A stretch of DNA of 64,000 nt from JAGLTZ01 sp964637695. Its GTDB lineage: Bacteria > Blakebacterota > Blakebacteria > Blakebacterales > Blakebacteraceae. Both the position numbers and the translations under genes were made by a program. The stretch spans positions 22,947 to 86,946 of the forward strand of contig CAZWVF010000003.1 of NCBI GenBank assembly GCA_964637695.1. The letters are read 5' to 3'. The notes beneath the pieces were generated by a model. It did no database searches. It worked only from the letters and a program-made list of their open reading frames with translations, and was not told where the DNA came from. Below, one piece after another: positions 61,327-64,000 of the stretch (position 1 is its first letter; each line of letters opens with the position of its first letter).

Positions 61327-61708
61327 ACGTTGGGCCGAAAACGGCTGGTTGAAATTACACCAGGCTTCCATGCAGGAAATCAGAGAGCTCTTAGAAGGTG
61401 CGATTGAAGATCTACAGAATGCCATTAAGGATCTCTCAGCGGGCTGGAAATTTGCCATAGCATATAATGCTGCACTGCGGCTTTGCTCAATTCCACTCTT
61501 TCTGTCAGGATATCGAGCGGTTCGAGACCAAAAGCATTACAGGTCGATCGCCGTATTACCACTCATAATAGGCGATGGAATAAAGGACCTCTCAGATTAC
61601 CTGAATCGATGTCGCGTTAAGCAAGGTGAGATAACCTACGAATCCATATCGGTGGTGTCGTTGCAGGAAGCTGAAGAACTCATTAAGACTGTGCAAGAAT
61701 TGCAGTAA
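61316..61708 (+). CDS. HEPN-domain toxin-type protein
   Basis: A 130-residue helical protein with SAGWKFAIAYNAALRLCSIPLFLSGYRA (start of the HEPN core) and the putative catalytic region LNRCRVKQGEITYE, where Tyr stands at the place usually taken by His in RxxxxH. This variant is common in the subfamily. The start is a TTG after GGGGGA and overlaps the upstream gene. It is the cassette nearest the intact tRNA. Confidence 0.78.
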   Translation: MSLERWAENGWLKLHQASMQEIRELLEGAIEDLQNAIKDLSAGWKFAIAYNAALRLCSIPLFLSGYRAVRDQKHYRSIAVLPLIIGDGIKDLSDYLNRCRVKQGEITYESISVVSLQEAEELIKTVQELQ

Positions 61709-61809
61709 ATCGTTGTTCGATGGGTTGAAGACAACCATCCCGGTTTCATCTCGTAATATTTACACGTCATAATATTCTTTAGCCAATGCTCCCCAGTTGA
61801 CAATCTAAT

Positions 61810-61896
61810 TGGTGCCGGGGGCGAGACTTGAACTCGCACGCCCCAAGGGGCAGGGGATTTTAAGTCCCCGGCGTCTACCAGTTCCGCCACCCCGGC
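61810..61896 (-). tRNA. tRNA-Leu (anticodon UAA)
   Basis: The 87-nt gene folds fully: acceptor GCCGGGG/CCCCGGC, anticodon stem GGGGA/TCCCC with loop CTTAAAA (anticodon TAA), a long variable arm CCCC-TT-GGGG typical of tRNA-Leu, T-stem GCGAG/CTCGC, discriminator A and an encoded CCA. It anchors the right end of the tail array; all seven fragments match its 3' end and orientation. Confidence 0.95.
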
Positions 61897-62018
61897 ATGT
61901 GTTATTTGCCAATAAGTTACAGTGATTGGATAAGCACCTCCATGTCAAGTGTACTCCGTGGATCCAGAATCCAATTCCTCATTATTACCGTTATTGTATT
62001 ATATTTTACCGTAATTGC

Positions 62019-62046
62019 TTGACAGGCAATTAATGATAAATATAAT
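62019..62046 (+). promoter_or_regulatory. consensus promoter of the right-hand abiE pair
   Basis: TTGACA (62019-62024) and TATAAT (62041-62046) are both perfect consensus hexamers, 16 nt apart. The ATG at 62053 begins seven bases past the -10, exactly where transcription should start, so the mRNA is probably leaderless. Confidence 0.65.
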
Positions 62047-62052
62047 ACCAGC

Positions 62053-62847
62053 ATGAAAAGCAAACTTGGAAAACTGGAAGCACAGATGTTGGCGTATGTC
62101 CAGCTTCGTAACCTCCGGACTGTTGCTACAGGAGACCTGACTGGCCCACTGAGAATCAGAGCTGTTCAGGAGCGCGAGCTGTTAAGCCGAATGGCACGTG
62201 GAGGACTCATCGCGCGTGTCAGGCGAGGTCTCTATCTGGTACCGCCTCAACTCCCATTGGGTGGCTCATGGAGTCCTGACGAAATACTGGCTATCAATAC
62301 GCTAATGGCCGATCGGAAAGGGAAGTACCAGATTTGTGGGCCGAATGCCTTCAACCGATATGGCTTTGACTCCCAGATTCCGAACAGGATCTACGCCTAC
62401 AACAATAAGATTTCAGGGCTGAGAACCATCGGTACAGTAGAATTGACATTGATTAAGGTTGGGTCCAAGCGACTGGGTGCAACAGAGATATCAATCACGG
62501 GGGAAAATGAGAAAGCAGTGTATTCATCCCGTCTCCGAACATTGCTGGATGCCAGTTATGATTGGTCACGATTCAACGGTCTTCCCAGGGCATATGCCTG
62601 GATCAGGAACGACCTTATTGCGAAGCGTCTTGATGTTGGGCTATTCGTGCGGATCGTACTGCGCTTCGGCAATGTGAGTACCATTCGCCGAATAGGCGCA
62701 CTTCTTGAACGAGAGAGTGTGGAAGAAACTCATTTGCTCAGATTGGAGGATGCGCTTCGCCCGACATCAGCCCTGATTCCATGGATTCCCACTCAACCCA
62801 AGCGAGGAACCGTCAATCGCCGCTGGGGAGTTGTGTACAATGCCTGA
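62053..62847 (+). CDS. AbiEi-family antitoxin (second subfamily)
   Basis: A 264-residue protein with an N-terminal winged helix (QERELLSRMARGGLIARVRRGLYLVP) followed by an AbiEi-like body (ICGPNAFNRYGFDSQIPNRIYAYNN). It differs clearly from the two 202-residue AbiEi proteins of the array. It has no ribosome-binding site, in line with leaderless expression. The toxin gene overlaps by 8 bases. It lies outside the tRNA-bounded array. Confidence 0.78.
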   Translation: MKSKLGKLEAQMLAYVQLRNLRTVATGDLTGPLRIRAVQERELLSRMARGGLIARVRRGLYLVPPQLPLGGSWSPDEILAINTLMADRKGKYQICGPNAFNRYGFDSQIPNRIYAYNNKISGLRTIGTVELTLIKVGSKRLGATEISITGENEKAVYSSRLRTLLDASYDWSRFNGLPRAYAWIRNDLIAKRLDVGLFVRIVLRFGNVSTIRRIGALLERESVEETHLLRLEDALRPTSALIPWIPTQPKRGTVNRRWGVVYNA

Positions 62848-63721
62848 ATCAGTGCCGACACCGGTTCAACTCCACCAGGATCCTGATCTGTTTCGAGAGG
62901 CAGTGAATTTCACGACAGCTGAAACCGCCTTTCTGCCTCGCCTTATCGAAAAAGATTATTTCGCTACAATACTGCTGCAGTACCTGTCGAATTTGAACGA
63001 TGAGCTGACATTCCGAGGAGGGACGAGTCTGGCCAAGATACATTTTGGGTTTTACCGCATGAGTGAAGACCTCGCCTATCTCATTCCAACGCCGATAAAT
63101 TCTACACGCAAACACCGAAGTCATAGTGTTGAATGGTTGAAGGAAGCGCTTGAGAATATTGAGAACCAGCTGGGCGTCGTGCATCTTGTCACGCCATTGA
63201 CAGGAGCGAATAAATCGACGCAATACACAGCGATCGTTGGATACGAATCACTTCTCGGCCGGGAGGAGGAAACACTCAAAGTTGAGGTCGGTCTACATGA
63301 GCCTCTCCTGACTCCCGGCATCAACAGCTTTGCACAGACACTATTGCTCGATCCGGTCTCCAGGCAGCCACTGGTGCCGGCTGTCAAGGTGATGTGTCTA
63401 TCCCGAATGGAAGCGATTGCGGAGAAAGTACGTGTAGCACTATCGCGTCGCGATGTCGCGATCCGCGATTTCTTCGATATCGACTATTCTGTCTATCATT
63501 TGGGTGTGGACCCGGCAGACACAGAGCTAATCACACTCGTCCGGAAGAAACTCTCGATGCCGGGTAATGATCCTGTAGATATCTCACTTGAGCGGATATC
63601 TGAACTCAGGTTGCAGCTCGAATCGCAACTGAAGCCTGTCTTACGGACTCATGACTATAACGAATTCGATCTCGATCGAGCCGTCACCACAGTTGCTGGT
63701 ATTGCATCGAGGGTAAGCTAG
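62840..63721 (+). CDS. AbiEii-family nucleotidyltransferase-like toxin with altered catalytic motif
   Basis: A 293-residue AbiEii relative. The family core reads LTFRGGTSLAKIHFGFYRMSEDLAYLIP; most members have SEDLD or SEDID, so the second metal-binding aspartate appears replaced by alanine. The rest (AEKVRVALSRRDVAIRDFFDIDY) is intact. I use the ATG at 62840; a TTG at 62831 is three codons longer. Its stop lies three bases from that of the convergent ribulokinase. Confidence 0.78.
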   Translation: MPESVPTPVQLHQDPDLFREAVNFTTAETAFLPRLIEKDYFATILLQYLSNLNDELTFRGGTSLAKIHFGFYRMSEDLAYLIPTPINSTRKHRSHSVEWLKEALENIENQLGVVHLVTPLTGANKSTQYTAIVGYESLLGREEETLKVEVGLHEPLLTPGINSFAQTLLLDPVSRQPLVPAVKVMCLSRMEAIAEKVRVALSRRDVAIRDFFDIDYSVYHLGVDPADTELITLVRKKLSMPGNDPVDISLERISELRLQLESQLKPVLRTHDYNEFDLDRAVTTVAGIASRVS

Positions 63722-63724
63722 AAG

Positions 63725-64000
63725 CTATTCTGTTTCACATTTTTTCTCTATGAACGTGCCAAGCCTGGAATAGCGCTCGTACAGAGTCCGGTACCGTTGT
63801 GCATTCCCGGAGTCAGGTTTGTATTCGGTCTCGAAACCTTTGCCCATCGCTTTCTGGGATTCTTCGATCGTCGGGTAGAGTCCGGAGGCGACGGCGGCGG
63901 CCATCGCACTCCCGAGCGCGCAGGCCTGCTCCGATCCGGCCACCTTGATCGGCATATCCAGGACGTCGGCGATTACCTGCATCACGAAGGGAGACTTTTT
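63725..64000 (-). CDS. araB: ribulokinase, C-terminal part (cut by window edge)
   Basis: The open frame continues past the window edge. The visible 91 residues (MQVIADVLDMPIKVAGSEQACALG, then AVASGLYPTIEESQKAMG) match the C-terminal end of the FGGY-family ribulokinase AraB, including the SEQACALG nucleotide-site motif. Ribulokinase phosphorylates ribulose in pentose use. The 3' end is normal, so insertion of the abiE pair right beside it has not truncated the protein. Confidence 0.82.
   Translation of the reverse strand, partial: KKSPFVMQVIADVLDMPIKVAGSEQACALGSAMAAAVASGLYPTIEESQKAMGKGFETEYKPDSGNAQRYRTLYERYSRLGTFIEKKCETE

Larger units (their letters stand above)
51786..61896. mobile_element. 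tRNA-Leu-tail-delimited gene cassette array
   Basis: Seven direct copies of a tRNA-Leu 3' end and one intact tRNA-Leu, all in the same orientation, alternate with small gene cassettes, nearly all toxin-antitoxin or nucleotidyltransferase modules. Each homologous block begins exactly at the CCA end. Most tails lie 12-48 nt after a cassette stop codon. The layout is what repeated site-specific insertion at a tRNA 3' end would leave. No recombinase gene is present in the array, so the element class is not known. Confidence 0.65.

Overview
This 64 kb window reads as a chromosomal segment from an uncultured, probably anaerobic bacterium. The lineage cannot be fixed from sequence alone. The mix of a PadR regulator, a decayed FtsX-type 'orphan' permease, 6-bladed beta-propeller proteins, Ser/Thr kinases with a periplasmic C-terminal half, and M3, M14 and penicillin-acylase-type secreted hydrolases is what one sees in Acidobacteriota, Gemmatimonadota, Latescibacterota and related FCB-type lineages. 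Outer-membrane features (a beta-barrel protein, lipoproteins, LolA-like domain) indicate a diderm envelope.

Region 1 (1-14 kb) is an anaerobic aromatic-acid block. A minus-strand operon bzdN-O-P-Q-M-V encodes an ATP-dependent (class I, bzd-type) benzoyl-CoA reductase, its ferredoxin and a ferredoxin-reducing flavoprotein. It is driven by a well-formed promoter with a palindromic operator at its start site. A convergent plus-strand operon carries a lone BcrB/HgdB-like subunit, an ADP-forming acyl-CoA synthetase, an AMP-forming acyl-CoA ligase, a 6-hydroxycyclohex-1-ene-1-carbonyl-CoA dehydrogenase (Had/BzdX type) and a thioredoxin-like protein. The intermediate hydratase and ring hydrolase are not in the window.

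Region 2 (14-31 kb) holds a HipBA toxin-antitoxin pair, a Gfo/Idh/MocA oxidoreductase, a Tat-lipoprotein sulfatase, a penicillin-acylase-family lipoprotein, a heme-domain hybrid histidine kinase, an NhaC antiporter, and a TetR - RND/LolA fusion - outer-membrane barrel export operon.

Region 3 (31-51 kb) holds pyrE-pyrF-pyrDK (with a fused dihydroorotate dehydrogenase), signal peptidase I, secreted M3 and M14 peptidases, a PadR-cupin pair, asnA, a permease remnant, a PEP-synthase-like/response-regulator pair, and a flavoprotein-ferredoxin-NhaC operon.

Region 4 (51-64 kb) is the most unusual part. Seven direct copies of the 3' end of a tRNA-Leu gene, all in the orientation of an intact tRNA-Leu(UAA) at 61810-61896, separate a series of one- or two-gene cassettes. 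The cassettes are HigBA, MntA/HepT, AbiEi with a deleted AbiEii, a beta-propeller protein, a Ser/Thr kinase, a nucleotidyltransferase pair, AbiEi/AbiEii, and a wHTH-nucleotidyltransferase/HEPN pair. Most tails lie 12-48 nt after a stop codon, so the layout resembles an integron cassette array with tRNA tails in place of attC. No recombinase gene is visible. A further AbiE pair lies between the tRNA and a truncated ribulokinase at the right edge.
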